40,241 nt of DNA from the NCBI RefSeq assembly GCF_017565765.1, contig NZ_JAGDYP010000014.1:1-40241 (forward strand), written 5' to 3'. Positions 9,865-18,110 of this stretch are shown here, one piece after another. Numbering within the stretch: the first letter of the stretch is position 1; each line of letters starts with the position of its first letter. The position numbers and the translations under genes are program-made. The notes under the pieces were generated by a model, which was not told where the DNA came from, did not search any database, and saw only the letters and a list, made by a program, of their open reading frames with translations. Origin of the DNA: Capnocytophaga bilenii. GTDB taxonomy: Bacteria > Bacteroidota > Bacteroidia > Flavobacteriales > Flavobacteriaceae.

Positions 9865-10353
9865 CACTAAACTCATCACAGCAACCTCCTCAAATTTCCC
9901 ACGCCAATAAAGCCAGTCCTTCAGTACCGCCATTGGTTTAAAGCCCACTTTTTCAAACAGATGCAAGCTAGGGGTATTATTCATAGGAATATAAGCCACC
10001 AATTGGTGCAAATCAAAGTAATTGCGTACATTATCAATTAGTAAGGTAAGAGCTGTGATGCCATAGCCCATTCCTCGGTATTGTGGAAGTAAAGCAATCC
10101 CCACCGAAGCTCTCAAGTGCTTGGGCGAAAAATCGTATATATCCACACAGCCCATAGCAGTATTATCATCATCGGCAATCACATATCTAAATTGTTTCGC
10201 CTCGTAAATATCTTGCTTAGCACGATATAAATAATCCTCCAAAAGATGCCTTGCAAAAGGCAACTGCGTATCACTCACCTCCCACAGCGAGCGTTCGTTT
10301 TCCAACCAATATAAAAAATCTATATCTTCAGGTTCTAAAGCACGAAGTGTCAT
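9838..10353 (-). CDS. GNAT-family N-acetyltransferase (RimJ/SpeG-like)
   Basis: A 171-residue cytoplasmic protein with the GNAT fold. It opens MTLRALEPEDIDFLYWLENE, typical of the RimJ/RimL/SpeG branch. The acetyl-CoA pyrophosphate-binding loop is visible (IALLPQYRGMGYGITAL, around residues 86-102), as is the C-terminal FEKVGFK segment. The substrate cannot be read from sequence; polyamines or a protein N-terminus are family possibilities. It is the last gene of the LUD-cdsA-dapF-GNAT run, 17 bp after dapF. Oddity: the last residues (VRAAQAVL) and the stop codon are encoded by the degenerate copy of the 29-bp repeat array, so the native C-terminus may have been replaced. Confidence 0.88.
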   Translation of the reverse strand: MTLRALEPEDIDFLYWLENERSLWEVSDTQLPFARHLLEDYLYRAKQDIYEAKQFRYVIADDDNTAMGCVDIYDFSPKHLRASVGIALLPQYRGMGYGITALTLLIDNVRNYFDLHQLVAYIPMNNTPSLHLFEKVGFKPMAVLKDWLYWRGKFEEVAVMSLVVRAAQAVL

Positions 10354-10370
10354 TTTAATTAGGTAATTTG

Positions 10371-11153
10371 CTAACTAACTAGTTCATTAGTTTCTCCTTT
10401 AAATACTTTTTTAGCTTCTCCTTTCAGGAAAACGTTAGTATATACTTTACCTGTGCATTCAAACGACACTTGTAGGTCGCCCCCTACAGCGTGCAAAAGA
10501 ATATCGCGATGAAGTGTACGTCCCGTATGATAAAGAGCAATAGCCGCAGCGGTAGCCCCCGTGCCACAAGCGTATGTTTCATCTTCTACACCCCGTTCGT
10601 AAGTGCGTATAGTAAAGCCGTCTTTGTCAGCCCCTACAAAATTGATATTACTTCCCCCTATAGCTTTATAGCGATCGCTATAACGAAGCTTAGCCCCTAT
10701 TTTTTTTACATCTATACGTTCCAAATCATCTACCCATTCCACGTGGTGGGGCGAACCTGTATTGAGAAACACATAGTCGTCATACATTTCTATCGCTGTT
10801 ACATCAGCCATTTGCAGGCGCACCAGTCCGTCTTCAATGGTCGCGTAATGCGAGCCATCTACGGCTACAAAAGTAGCCTTATCAGCAATAATGCCCAACT
10901 CTTTAGCAAAAGCTACCACACAGCGTCCGCCATTGCCGCACATTGTACCCTCACGCCCATCAGCATTGTAGTAAATCATCTTAAAATCGTAGCCTGCAGC
11001 ATTTTCCAAAAGTATCAACCCATCGGCACCAATGCCAAAACGGCGGTGGCACAATTGTGCTATAAGAGTATTATCGTTTTTAGGGAATTTTTCTTGTCGG
11101 TTATCAATCATTATAAAATCATTGCCCGCACCCTGATATTTGTAAAAAATCAT
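10371..11153 (-). CDS. dapF: Diaminopimelate epimerase
   Basis: Converts LL- to meso-diaminopimelate for lysine and peptidoglycan synthesis; cytoplasmic and cofactor-independent. The 260 residues fit the family. Both catalytic cysteines are visible: C72 in MCGNGGRC and C196 in ACGTGATAA. The N-terminal KYQGAGNDFIMID signature is intact. It starts 3 bp after the cdsA stop, so translation is probably coupled within the operon. Aspartate kinase, the first enzyme of the same pathway, is elsewhere in the window (31961-33211). Confidence 0.97.
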   Translation of the reverse strand: MIFYKYQGAGNDFIMIDNRQEKFPKNDNTLIAQLCHRRFGIGADGLILLENAAGYDFKMIYYNADGREGTMCGNGGRCVVAFAKELGIIADKATFVAVDGSHYATIEDGLVRLQMADVTAIEMYDDYVFLNTGSPHHVEWVDDLERIDVKKIGAKLRYSDRYKAIGGSNINFVGADKDGFTIRTYERGVEDETYACGTGATAAAIALYHTGRTLHRDILLHAVGGDLQVSFECTGKVYTNVFLKGEAKKVFKGETNELVS

Positions 11154-11156
11154 TTT

Positions 11157-12002
11157 CTAAAACAAGTCAAATAATAAAAGAGTTAGATAAGCAAAAGGCG
11201 AGGCAAACACCAAGCTATCCAGCCTATCCAATAAACCACCATGCCCTGGTAATATAGTACCACTATCTTTCACGCCTGCAGTCCGTTTAAAGCTCGATTC
11301 TACAAGGTCACCTATAGTACCCATTACCACCAGCACTTCAGCCATCACTATCCATTGCCACATAGGGCGAACACTATAAATATCAAACAATATAGCCACC
11401 GCTGTAGCTCCTATTAGTCCCCCTACAAAACCTTCAATAGTTTTTTTAGGCGATATACGTTCAAAAAGTTTGTGTTTGCCAAAAGTACGCCCACTGAGGT
11501 AAGCAAAAGTATCACTCGCCCAGATGATGCACAATATCCCTATCATTGTAATTTGCGATTCGTTGTTAAACATATATTGTATAAACTCACTCGCATCAGC
11601 TGGGTGATCTTCGTGCCTATAAATAAGCGGTACAAACAAGCAGCCCCCCCCTATATACAACAAACTAATGAGCAATTTTGTATTGTTATTTTGCTTTCTC
11701 AGAGGAACTTTTTCATTGAATAGAGAGAGTATAAGCGATATATTGGTAAGCAAAGTGAGCAATAGCAACATATAAAGCATAAAATCAGGCAGTTTTAAGT
11801 GTATAAACAACCACCATAAAAACAAAAACGCCAAAAATATATGCAGTTCCTTCAATCGTATCAGCATTTTAAACTCAAACAAGCAAATAATACCAAATGA
11901 AAGAAATAAAAAATCAAAAGCATCGGTATTGAGCATAATAGCTGCCAGCAGCAGGAATGTGTATATAAATCCTGTGATAGTGCGCTTAAATAATTCGTTC
12001 AT
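11157..12002 (-). CDS. cdsA: Phosphatidate cytidylyltransferase (CDP-diglyceride synthase)
   Basis: Inner-membrane enzyme making CDP-diacylglycerol from CTP and phosphatidic acid, the branch point of phospholipid synthesis. It is 281 residues, almost wholly hydrophobic with about seven to eight predicted membrane spans. The CDS signature is near the C-terminus (residues 236-263: SSFKR..GVKDSG..LPGHGG..DR.DS). It lies 7 bp downstream of the LUD gene and 3 bp upstream of dapF. Confidence 0.96.
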   Translation of the reverse strand: MNELFKRTITGFIYTFLLLAAIMLNTDAFDFLFLSFGIICLFEFKMLIRLKELHIFLAFLFLWWLFIHLKLPDFMLYMLLLLTLLTNISLILSLFNEKVPLRKQNNNTKLLISLLYIGGGCLFVPLIYRHEDHPADASEFIQYMFNNESQITMIGILCIIWASDTFAYLSGRTFGKHKLFERISPKKTIEGFVGGLIGATAVAILFDIYSVRPMWQWIVMAEVLVVMGTIGDLVESSFKRTAGVKDSGTILPGHGGLLDRLDSLVFASPFAYLTLLLFDLF

Positions 12003-12009
12003 AATTAGG

Positions 12010-12588
12010 CTACTGAGTTATATTTTCTAATAAAATAAGATAAGTTTCTTTGCTACTTACACCATAAGTTTCTATACTAGTAGCATCGGTTTCTTGTATA
12101 AAATTCTGCAAGGTCATCAGCCCCGTAGGTTTTTGGTTATCACAATATTTTTTATTAATGGTACGCATTCCTTGTGCGATATCTTTCACCAGCTGTGAAG
12201 TTCTGGCAAAGACAATAAAAGTTTCTGGCAATTTCTCTATTTTTTTATGTTTTATTTGGTGCGATGAGAACATTATACCGCCTACATCGGCTACTAAGCA
12301 TTCACAATCAGTAAGATATACATCAGCTTCAGCGATGGGAGTAGCAAAGAGTGTTTCATTTTCTTCAAACATTTCATTAATTGTTTCCGAATTGTTACTA
12401 CTCATTTTAATAGTAATTCCTAATTCTTTCACTATTTGTCGGAAAGTATCCTGCACCTCAATATCCGAAGTACAATAGATAAACTTGCCGCCTTTTTTGG
12501 TAAAATTGCGCGCAAAAAGCTCATCTATAGATATTTTAGTTTGCTTAGGAATATCTTTCTTTTTAAATAAGTTCTTAAAAAAATTCAT
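12010..12588 (-). CDS. LUD-domain protein (LutC/YkgG-like)
   Basis: A 192-residue cytoplasmic protein with the LUD fold (formerly DUF162). Supporting segments are the KKGGKFIYCTS strand, the TDCECLVADVGGIMF core and PETFIVFARTSQLVKDI, which resemble LutC-type proteins of lactate oxidation. No lutA or lutB lies nearby. The usual Flavobacteriia neighbour is cdsA, as here, so a role in lactate use is doubtful and the true function is unknown. First gene of the operon, with a strong promoter match about 95-125 bp upstream. Confidence 0.85.
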   Translation of the reverse strand: MNFFKNLFKKKDIPKQTKISIDELFARNFTKKGGKFIYCTSDIEVQDTFRQIVKELGITIKMSSNNSETINEMFEENETLFATPIAEADVYLTDCECLVADVGGIMFSSHQIKHKKIEKLPETFIVFARTSQLVKDIAQGMRTINKKYCDNQKPTGLMTLQNFIQETDATSIETYGVSSKETYLILLENITQ

Positions 12589-12682
12589 TATAATAATTAA
12601 TGATTCATACTTCTTCCAACTGCCCCATCAATTCAAAATTCAAAAATCATTGGTAGCCGATAACTTGGTTAATATTTTGCTG

Positions 12683-12712
12683 CAAAAATAAGTAAAATAA
12701 ACGAAATAGCAA
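12683..12712 (-). promoter_or_regulatory. Promoter of the LUD-cdsA-dapF-GNAT operon
   Basis: On the minus strand TTG (12712-12710), a 19-nt spacer, then TATTTTTG (12690-12683): a full match to TTG-N19-TAnnTTTG. The predicted leader is about 90 nt. Confidence 0.7.
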
Positions 12713-12763
12713 ATTTACAGCCCACTTTTTTATTTTTCACCACTTCCCCTCCCCCATTTAACC

Positions 12764-12853
12764 TTCCCTAATTCCCTAATTCCCTAATTCCCTAATTCCC
12801 TAATTCCCTAATTCCCTAATTCCCTAATTTCCTAATTTCCTAATTTCCTAATT
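12764..12853. repeat. 8-bp simple sequence repeat (about 11 units of TTCCCTAA / TTTCCTAA)
   Basis: Near-perfect tandem units over 90 bp, with CCC changing to TCC in the last few. It ends 13 bp before the -7 element of the downstream gene, so the position expected for the -33 box falls inside the tract. Confidence 0.95.
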
Positions 12854-12866
12854 AAACTTTATTTAC

Positions 12867-12874
12867 TATCTTTG
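12867..12874 (+). promoter_or_regulatory. -7 element for the DUF2520-kdsC operon
   Basis: TATCTTTG matches TAnnTTTG. A 19-nt spacer puts the -33 box at 12845-12847, where the repeat tract reads TTC, so it is a weak or altered promoter. Transcription would begin near 12881, very close to the ATG at 12890. Confidence 0.6.
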
Positions 12875-12889
12875 CCCTCAAAAAAAGAA

Positions 12890-13648
12890 ATGACTATCAA
12901 TATTATAGGTGCTGGCAATGTAGCCTACCATCTTACCAAAGCACTACTTTACAAGCAGTTGCCCCTGCAACAGCTCTACAACCGATCGGCTTTTTCTGCT
13001 GATTTTGACTGCTTTGCTGTTGAAAAAACTCACTGTTTAAGTGAGCTTAAGCCTGCTACGCTTACTATTATTGCCACTTCCGATAATGCTATTGCAAGTC
13101 TTTCAGAACAATTACCCTTTAGCAGTGGGCTGGTAGTGCATACTTCGGGCAATACGCCTCTCACAGCTTTGCACCCCAAAAACAGGCGTGGTGTATTCTA
13201 CCCGCTGCAATCGTTTTCTAAACACACAGAAGTAGATTTTAGCAAAGTACCTATTTGTTTGGAAGCCGAAAATACAGACGACCTTGTTTTATTACAACAA
13301 CTTGCAAGTCATCTCAGTACCCATTGTTATCAGCTCAGCAGTGCGCAGCGACAGTTGCTACACGTGGCAGCCGTTTTTGCTAATAATTTTACTAACCACC
13401 TGATAGCCATTAGCCAAGAGATATGCGAGCAACACCATATACCTTTTGAGCTATTGCAACCTCTCATTGCCGAAACCTTTGCAAAGCTACAGCACCACAC
13501 AGCATTAGAAGCCCAAACAGGACCCGCAAGGCGTGGTGATACCCGCACCATAACAGCACATTTAGCATTGCTAAACGAACCTCAAAAACAACTATACGAA
13601 TATCTTACTAAATCAATTATAGATACCTATGGAAAAAAAGTGTTATAA
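12890..13648 (+). CDS. Rossmann-fold and DUF2520 domain protein
   Basis: 252 residues from the ATG at 12890. A longer reading from TTG 12872 is rejected because that codon overlaps the -7 promoter element. N-terminal NAD(P)-binding motif IIGAGNVAYHLTKAL; VVHTSGNTPLTAL closes the first domain. The C-terminal DUF2520 half carries HVAAVFANNFTNHL and the TGPARRGDTRTI..HLALL signature. The architecture resembles pyrroline-5-carboxylate reductase and ketopantoate reductase relatives, but the substrate is unknown. It overlaps kdsC by 20 bp, so the two are co-translated; this pairing is common in Bacteroidetes. Confidence 0.9.
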   Translation: MTINIIGAGNVAYHLTKALLYKQLPLQQLYNRSAFSADFDCFAVEKTHCLSELKPATLTIIATSDNAIASLSEQLPFSSGLVVHTSGNTPLTALHPKNRRGVFYPLQSFSKHTEVDFSKVPICLEAENTDDLVLLQQLASHLSTHCYQLSSAQRQLLHVAAVFANNFTNHLIAISQEICEQHHIPFELLQPLIAETFAKLQHHTALEAQTGPARRGDTRTITAHLALLNEPQKQLYEYLTKSIIDTYGKKVL

Positions 13649-14147
13649 AGAACTATTGAAGGACATCACTACCTTCATTTTTGATGTAGATGGCGTTTTT
13701 ACAAACAGCCAAGTACTAGTAGACAACGACGGCGACCTACTGAGAAGTATGAATATGAAAGACGGCTTTGCCCTAAAAACAGCTGTAGCCAAAGGCTATA
13801 CTGTATGTATTATCACCGGAGGGGGCAATATAGGAGTAAAAAAACGCTTCGAGAATCTGGGCGTAACCGATATTTATATGTTACGACACCAAAAACTCGA
13901 AACGTTCTTAGAATATTTACAGCTCAAAGGGCTTACTCCCAATCAGGTGCTTTATATGGGCGATGATATGCCCGACATACCACCAATGAGGCACAGTGGG
14001 TTAGCTACTTGTCCCCAAGATGCAGTGCCCGAAGTAAAAGCCGTAGCGCATTACATTTCCCACCGTAATGGCGGCGATGGGGCAGTACGCGATGTAATTG
14101 AGCAAGTGCTCAAAGTGCGCGGCGACTGGGAAATCCCCAATGTATAA
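13629..14147 (+). CDS. kdsC: 3-deoxy-D-manno-octulosonate 8-phosphate phosphatase (KdsC family)
   Basis: HAD-superfamily C0 phosphatase of 172 residues, the family's normal length. It removes phosphate from Kdo-8-P during lipid A inner-core synthesis. Motif I is FDVDGVFT (D19, D21), motif II has T63 in IITGGG, and motif IV is MGDDMPDIP (D112, D113, D116). There is no cap domain, as expected for a tetrameric KdsC. Its start lies inside the end of the preceding gene, and a bidirectional hairpin follows. Other HAD-IIIC phosphatases on sugar acids cannot be excluded. Confidence 0.9.
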   Translation: MEKKCYKELLKDITTFIFDVDGVFTNSQVLVDNDGDLLRSMNMKDGFALKTAVAKGYTVCIITGGGNIGVKKRFENLGVTDIYMLRHQKLETFLEYLQLKGLTPNQVLYMGDDMPDIPPMRHSGLATCPQDAVPEVKAVAHYISHRNGGDGAVRDVIEQVLKVRGDWEIPNV

Positions 14148-14167
14148 TAATGAACTTTGAATTACAA

Positions 14168-14202
14168 AATAAGGCTGCCCATTTATCTTGAGCAGCCTTA
14201 TT
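14168..14202. terminator. Bidirectional terminator between kdsC and the porin gene
   Basis: Perfect 11-bp inverted repeat: AATAAGGCTGC (14168-14178) and GCAGCCTTATT (14192-14202). It lies between convergent genes, with short A/T tails on each side. Confidence 0.8.
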
Positions 14203-14204
14203 CA

Positions 14205-14247
14205 TTTGCTAATTTCCAAATTTGCTAATTTCCAAATTTGCTAATTT
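14205..14247. repeat. 16-bp tandem repeat (2 full copies and a partial)
   Basis: TTTGCTAATTTCCAAA at 14205-14220 and 14221-14236, then a partial copy running into the porin stop codon at 14248-14250. It is the same unit as at 8182-8229. Confidence 0.85.
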
Positions 14248-15423
14248 TTAAAACGCTTTTATACGATACATCAAGCCCACACTCACGCGGTTAGTAGCTA
14301 CAGAGGTGAGGGTTTCTACTTTTCTACTTCTGCCTATGTATGCCAAGAAGAAACGCAAATCTTCAGTTGCAAAAGGCAAATATTCTACCCCAGCATAATA
14401 ACCTAAACTTGTGAGTTTATTATTTACCAATGATGATTCGGCAGTTTCATACATACCTTTTACAAACAAATTCCATTTAGGGTTAGGCTGAAACTCTGCT
14501 TTAGTTACTACCGAATTATAGCGAGCATTCTTCACTATTTGCGATCCACTCAATGGGGTATAACGCAACCTATCAAGTTCATCGTTAGACATCATATAAT
14601 CTACAAATATTTGAAACTTACTCAAGTTCAGCTTAGTACCCAACATTACCAAAGTGTTGTTATAGCCATTAGCTTCTGTTTGTACCCCAGCACCCCAGCG
14701 AGTTTGCAATACACCATCAAAGAAATTACCATTCCAGTTCGCTATATAAGCCAAAGGCGAGTTAGCAGCTGTAATAGTTGTAGAAGCTATACCCGCATAA
14801 ATATCCTTAAGCTCACGATTGCGCACATCAGTAACCTGCAATATAAATTCGTGATTAGGGTTAGGCGTATAAGCAACCATTGCGCCCACCATAAAGTTAT
14901 CCATATTATTTAGGAAATCAGAATATTCATAGATATTCATTGGGTTTAGGTCATATTCAAAACCTCCCCACATTTGGCATAGTTTACCCGCTGTAACCGA
15001 CCATTTTTCATTCAAGCGGAAACCTGCATACATCATATCAGTAGCATCGGCAAGGTTGTCTAAGCTCAAAGCTACATTACTTTTGTTGAGTCTATGACGA
15101 AAACGGTAGAAGATACGGTCTGTAAGGTCGCCACGCACCTCTAAGCGTAGTTGTCTCCCCCTGAATCGGGTGGTCATATCTGTACCTTGCGCCTTTTCAG
15201 CATCAAAACTCGACTGGAAGTTAAAGTACATATTAAATTTCTTGTGCAGCGGACTTTGTCCTTCAGCAGGAGGCTGCATATCCGATGGAGGTGGGGACGG
15301 TAATGTAGCCATACGGAGCTGCTCTACCTCCATTTTCAATTGGTGGATTTGCTCCTGCAAATCTTGTTGCGCCAATGCAGCACCCCCCACTAGGAGGCTC
15401 ACTGCCAATAAAACTTTTCTCAT
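14248..15423 (-). CDS. Outer-membrane porin (phosphate-selective porin O/P or DcaP-like)
   Basis: 391 residues with a signal peptide (MRKVLLAVSLLVGGAALAQ). After it come a short heptad-like helix (QEQIHQLKMEVEQLRM, a trimerising coiled coil in this family), a proline-rich linker and a body of alternating beta strands ending in aromatic F, as expected for a 16-18-stranded barrel. It opens with FNMYFNFQSSFDAE and contains FRGRQLRLEVRGDL, resembling the porin O/P group. It lies downstream of the transporter and asparaginase on the same strand, suggesting a job in admitting asparagine, aspartate or dicarboxylates; that is inference. Its 5' end has been tandemly duplicated upstream. Confidence 0.85.
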   Translation of the reverse strand: MRKVLLAVSLLVGGAALAQQDLQEQIHQLKMEVEQLRMATLPSPPPSDMQPPAEGQSPLHKKFNMYFNFQSSFDAEKAQGTDMTTRFRGRQLRLEVRGDLTDRIFYRFRHRLNKSNVALSLDNLADATDMMYAGFRLNEKWSVTAGKLCQMWGGFEYDLNPMNIYEYSDFLNNMDNFMVGAMVAYTPNPNHEFILQVTDVRNRELKDIYAGIASTTITAANSPLAYIANWNGNFFDGVLQTRWGAGVQTEANGYNNTLVMLGTKLNLSKFQIFVDYMMSNDELDRLRYTPLSGSQIVKNARYNSVVTKAEFQPNPKWNLFVKGMYETAESSLVNNKLTSLGYYAGVEYLPFATEDLRFFLAYIGRSRKVETLTSVATNRVSVGLMYRIKAF

Positions 15424-15636
15424 ATCGTATTAATTAGTAGTTATTGTAGCCATTTATCATTAGTCATTTGCCTTTTGCCGCAATCTAACGACTAGTGACT
15501 AAAGACTACTGCCAATAAAACTTTTCTCATATCGTATTAATTAGTAGTTATTGTAACCATTTATCATCAGCCTTTTATCATTTATGATTAGCTTTTTATC
15601 ATTTGCTGCAATCTAACGACTAGCGACTAAAGACTA
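15401..15636. repeat. Tandem duplication of the porin 5' end
   Basis: The stretch 15401-15507 recurs at 15508-15636 (about 107 and 129 bp). Both start ACTGCCAATAAAACTTTTCT, include the porin ATG and first eight codons plus the upstream sequence, and end in CTAACGACTAGYGACTAAAGACT. The upstream copy would encode a stub (MRKVLLAVVFSH) that stops after twelve codons. Confidence 0.9.
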
Positions 15637-15659
15637 AAGACTAAAGACTAAAGACTAAA
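15625..15659. repeat. 7-bp tandem repeat GACTAAA (5 perfect copies)
   Basis: Five perfect copies abutting the asparaginase stop codon. An isolated GACTAAA is also present in the other duplication copy at 15497-15503. Confidence 0.95.
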
Positions 15660-15662
15660 ATC

Positions 15663-16718
15663 TTAGTACTCATCAAAATACTTCTGTATTGCTTTCCAAT
15701 CTTTTGTTTTGGTAAGTGCCAACATCAATAGTACGCGCGCTTTTTGAGGATTGAGCGTTTGCGAAGCTATAAATTCGTATTCGCTGTCATCTACTTCAGC
15801 ATCAGTAGTAGTTGCCCCCGTAGGCACACGTGATGAACGTACTATTTGTATGCCTTCTTTACGTGCTTTTACTGCCAAATCAAAGTTAGCTTTGTAAAAA
15901 TTACCATTACCTACCCCTGCGTGTACTATTCCATCGTATTTAGCGTCAATAAAAGCCTGCATTGGCAGTTCAGAAGCATTGGCATAGCTGTATACAATCC
16001 CTACTTTAGGCAGTTCTTTCAAATTATCTACATTGAAGATAGACTGATAAGTGTGTTTTTCTTCTGGTGTTCTATTGAAATAAGCTTTTCCGTTGTGAAT
16101 GTAGGCTAAATTGCCATAATTAGCTGCTTGAAAAGTTTCTACGGCAGTAGTGTTAGTTTTAATAACATCTTTAGCTCCTATTACCACATCATTCATACAT
16201 ACCAATACGCCACGTGCCATAGCATTTTTATCAGCTGCTACAGCTACTGCATTGTAAAGGTTTAGAGCACCATCAGCACTCATACTATTAGCAGGGCGCA
16301 TCGCACCTACCATCACTACAGGCTTTTTGCTATGTACGGTAAGGTTTAGAAAATAAGCCGTTTCTTCCATCGTATCTGTACCGTGAGTAATCACAATGCC
16401 ATCGTATTTTTCTTTGGTAAGTAGCTGGTTGATGCGTTTTGCCAGTGTAAGCCACACCTCATCATTCATATCTTGTGAGCCTATTTTCACAATCTGTTCA
16501 GCACTCACATCAGCGATGTCTTTTATTTGAGGCACAGCATCTATAAGTTCATACACGCCCAACTCACCCGGTTTGTAATTACTTTCGGTAGCCGATCTAC
16601 TCACTCCCGCAATGGTACCCCCTGTAGCCAAAATACGTATTCTTGGCTTTTTTTGCCCAAAGGCAGCTACTGACATCATCACTAATAATACCAGCGCAAT
16701 TTTCTTAATCACTTTCAT
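15663..16718 (-). CDS. ansB: Periplasmic type II L-asparaginase
   Basis: Hydrolyses asparagine to aspartate and ammonia. 351 residues with a signal peptide (MKVIKKIALVLLVMMSVAAFGQ), placing it in the periplasm. Both catalytic threonine motifs are visible: ATGGTIAG (T35) and THGTDTMEET (T114, D115). The tail IQKYFDEY matches type II enzymes. It lies 30 bp downstream of a Dcu C4-dicarboxylate transporter, so aspartate made outside the inner membrane can be taken up, usually in exchange for succinate in anaerobic fumarate respiration. Confidence 0.96.
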   Translation of the reverse strand: MKVIKKIALVLLVMMSVAAFGQKKPRIRILATGGTIAGVSRSATESNYKPGELGVYELIDAVPQIKDIADVSAEQIVKIGSQDMNDEVWLTLAKRINQLLTKEKYDGIVITHGTDTMEETAYFLNLTVHSKKPVVMVGAMRPANSMSADGALNLYNAVAVAADKNAMARGVLVCMNDVVIGAKDVIKTNTTAVETFQAANYGNLAYIHNGKAYFNRTPEEKHTYQSIFNVDNLKELPKVGIVYSYANASELPMQAFIDAKYDGIVHAGVGNGNFYKANFDLAVKARKEGIQIVRSSRVPTGATTTDAEVDDSEYEFIASQTLNPQKARVLLMLALTKTKDWKAIQKYFDEY

Positions 16719-16748
16719 TATATAAATAGTTTTAAACAGTTTTTCAAA

Positions 16749-18080
16749 TCAAAAAAGTATACTAATAAGTACAAAACCTACAACTATAGCCACAATTGTA
16801 GCTATAAACCCTGGTAATTGAAAGGAATGGTTCAGTACATAACGCCCTATGCGAGTAGTACCCGTACGGTCAAAATTGATAGCCGCTACTACAGTGGGGT
16901 AATTGGGTATAAAAAAATAACCATTCACTGCTGGGAACATCGCTACTAAGGCTAAAGGGGATATTCCTAAGGCAATGCCCAAAGGATATAGGGTGCGCAC
17001 AGTAGCTGCTTGGCTAAATAAAAATATAGACATCACAAATAGTGCTACAGCAAACAAAAATGGATATTGCATAACTATATGCTCTATATGGCTTTTAAAA
17101 AAATCTATATTACCATTGAAAAAAGTATCACCCATCCACGCTATACCAAAAATAGCAATTACAGCTTGCATACCCGCTATAAAAACGCTTCCTTTAACAG
17201 CTTTAGTAATATTCGTATTGGTAAACATTAGCATTAGCCCTGCAGTAGTCATCATTACTATTTCAATAGTTTGAGTCATCGATAGTCTGGTAACTACTCC
17301 ATTGGCATCTACACCAAAGGAGGGACGCAAACTATCTATAGAACCGAAAAGCACGATTGAAAGTACCCCTAACAAGAATATAATAACCGATACTTTAGCG
17401 TTTTTATCTTCCTCAGTAGCGGTAGCTTCATTGTGTTGTTTGTTGTCAAAGAGTCCTTCACGCAAGCGGCGCAGATATTCAGGGTCTTTTTCTAAGGGCA
17501 CACCTATAAAACTTACAGCTATAGCCCCTGCAATTACACCTATAAGAGTAGCTGGAATACAAACCATCAGTATACTGCCCAAAGTAATCCCTTTATCGCC
17601 TAAAAGCTCTGCCGAAAGCAATGCGGCTGTTGCTGCCGATATGGGGCTCGCTGTAATGGCTTGTTGTGAGGCTATCACCGAAATAGACAGCGGACGCTCC
17701 GGACGCACCTTGCTATCGGTAGCTATTTCAGATATAATAGGCAATAGTGAATACGCAATATGTCCTGTCCCCGAAAATAGAGTAAAGAAATAGCATACAA
17801 CAGGGGCTAAAAAGGTAATCATAGCAGGATTTTTTCGCAGAATTTTTTCAGCTACTTTCACCAAGTAGTCCAATCCTCCTGCAGCCTGCAAGGTAGATGC
17901 TGCTGTTATTACAGCTACAATAATGAGCATCACATCTATAGGTGGATTGCCTGGTTTCAGCCCAAAACCGAATACTAACACGCCCAAGCCCATCATTCCA
18001 AAGATACCTAAGCCTATGCCTCCTACTCGGGCTCCTACAAAGATAGCAAGTAATACTATGAGTAGTTCTATATATATCAT
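16749..18080 (-). CDS. Anaerobic C4-dicarboxylate transporter (DcuA/DcuB family)
   Basis: 443 residues from the ATG at 18080. A longer reading from 18113 begins at a TTG inside the -7 promoter element and is rejected. The protein is an inner-membrane antiporter with about ten to twelve hydrophobic spans; the family exchanges fumarate, malate or aspartate for succinate. Family blocks are clear: MIYIELLIVLLAIFVGARVG at the N-terminus, GLKPGNPPIDVMLIIVAVI, LFSGTGHIAYSLLPII, and TGTTRIGRYVLNHSF near the C-terminus. A GTGH loop and VRPERP favour DcuB-like, ITASPISAA is DcuA-like, so I leave the symbol open. First gene of the transporter-asparaginase-porin run. Confidence 0.94.
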   Translation of the reverse strand: MIYIELLIVLLAIFVGARVGGIGLGIFGMMGLGVLVFGFGLKPGNPPIDVMLIIVAVITAASTLQAAGGLDYLVKVAEKILRKNPAMITFLAPVVCYFFTLFSGTGHIAYSLLPIISEIATDSKVRPERPLSISVIASQQAITASPISAATAALLSAELLGDKGITLGSILMVCIPATLIGVIAGAIAVSFIGVPLEKDPEYLRRLREGLFDNKQHNEATATEEDKNAKVSVIIFLLGVLSIVLFGSIDSLRPSFGVDANGVVTRLSMTQTIEIVMMTTAGLMLMFTNTNITKAVKGSVFIAGMQAVIAIFGIAWMGDTFFNGNIDFFKSHIEHIVMQYPFLFAVALFVMSIFLFSQAATVRTLYPLGIALGISPLALVAMFPAVNGYFFIPNYPTVVAAINFDRTGTTRIGRYVLNHSFQLPGFIATIVAIVVGFVLISILF

Positions 18081-18110
18081 ATCACTTTCTTTTGTTTTCT
18101 TTTCACGCCT

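Noticed and set aside
9511-9941. Three overlapping plus-strand open frames through the repeat array
   Set aside because: A stop-free GC-rich repeat whose 29-bp period rotates through all frames gives low-complexity Arg/Ser/Leu peptides; no start context or homology is evident.
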